Assembly: GCA_964444685.1 (NCBI GenBank)
Contig: CAYUIG010000103.1
Coordinates: 1-5,577, forward strand
DNA length: 5,577 nt
Source: CAYUIG01 sp964444685
GTDB taxonomy: Bacteria > Gemmatimonadota > Gemmatimonadetes > Longimicrobiales > RSA9
Reading direction: 5' to 3'
This document shows positions 5,380 through 5,577 of this stretch, piece by piece. Below the pieces are notes generated by a model. That model saw only the letters and a program-made list of their open reading frames with translations. It was not told the DNA's origin and made no database searches. A program made the position numbers and the translations under genes. Numbering within the stretch: the first letter of the stretch is position 1; every line of letters starts with the position of its first letter.

Positions 5380-5577
5380 TCAATCCGCCAGAAACTCCAG
5401 GATCTCGTCGCCGCGCCGCTCGGCGTCCCTCTCACCTGCGGCGATCAGCTCCGCGATGTAGTCCGGCTGGAACATCAGCATCGACAGCACGTCGGGACTG
5501 CGCGTTTCGCGCGTACCGAGTCCGCGCGTCATGAAGCGGAACCCCTTCGGCAGAGACGGCTCGAACTTCGCCGCGAG
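5380..5577 (-). CDS. C-terminal fragment of a probable patatin-like phospholipase
   Basis: The open frame enters from the right edge and ends at TGA (5382-5380), giving the last 65 residues: LAAKFEPSLPKGFRFMTRGL, then GTRETRSPDVLSMLMFQPDY, then an Asp/Glu/Arg-rich helix ending EFLAD. The pattern of a gly/thr/arg-containing turn, S-x-D-x-LS-x-L-x-F-x-P-x-Y and a closing helix starting around ELIAAGERDA resembles the C-terminal end of bacterial patatin-like phospholipases, which are serine-aspartate dyad acyl hydrolases. The catalytic GXSXG and Asp lie outside the window, so activity cannot be judged. Codon use (strong G/C third positions) supports a real gene. It is convergent with the peptidase gene, with the palindrome between them. 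The family call rests on recalled C-terminal similarity and is moderate; that a coding end is present is much surer. Confidence 0.72.
   Translation of the reverse strand, partial: LAAKFEPSLPKGFRFMTRGLGTRETRSPDVLSMLMFQPDYIAELIAAGERDAERRGDEILEFLAD

Overview
The window is very GC-rich (by eye about two thirds G+C, with G or C at most third codon positions) and densely coding. It looks like an aerobic, chemoheterotrophic Gram-negative-type bacterium: one protein has a lipobox and another a Sec-type signal peptide. A member of Gemmatimonadota or a similar high-GC phylum would fit, but that is inference; no rRNA or other marker gene is present.

Layout. (1) Positions 1-2187, minus strand: two genes of a caa3-type haem-copper oxidase. 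Reading leftwards these are subunit II (a lipoprotein with a CuA domain and a fused cytochrome c domain), then subunit I, separated by 1 nt; subunit I runs off the left edge. (2) Positions 2188-2358: a divergent control region with a good sigma70-like promoter for the oxidase operon and two mutually exclusive hairpins ahead of the rightward genes. (3) Positions 2359-5040, plus strand: a tight three-gene operon. It encodes a GlpB-like FAD protein, a small protein with two 4Fe-4S cluster motifs (ATGA overlap), and an exported P1-family (DmpA/BapA-type) self-processing aminopeptidase 7 nt further on. (4) Positions 5041-5344: a non-coding, roughly 304-bp imperfect palindrome. Inverted arrays of a GGAGTCG heptamer form its ends and a perfect 11-bp-arm hairpin sits at its centre. 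(5) Positions 5380-5577, minus strand: the C-terminal 65 residues of a probable patatin-like phospholipase, convergent with the peptidase gene.

How the genes fit together. The GlpB-like and Fe-S proteins resemble the FAD and Fe-S electron-transfer parts of anaerobic glycerol-3-phosphate dehydrogenase (GlpABC). No GlpA lies between the divergent promoter and the end of the operon, and the Fe-S protein is far shorter than GlpC. They may pass electrons from an unknown dehydrogenase towards the quinone pool, and so indirectly to the divergently encoded terminal oxidase; this is inference. The peptidase probably acts outside the cytoplasm and has no obvious tie to the redox pair.

The two points most worth a second look are the large palindromic element at 5041-5344 and the glpA-less glpB/mini-Fe-S operon.
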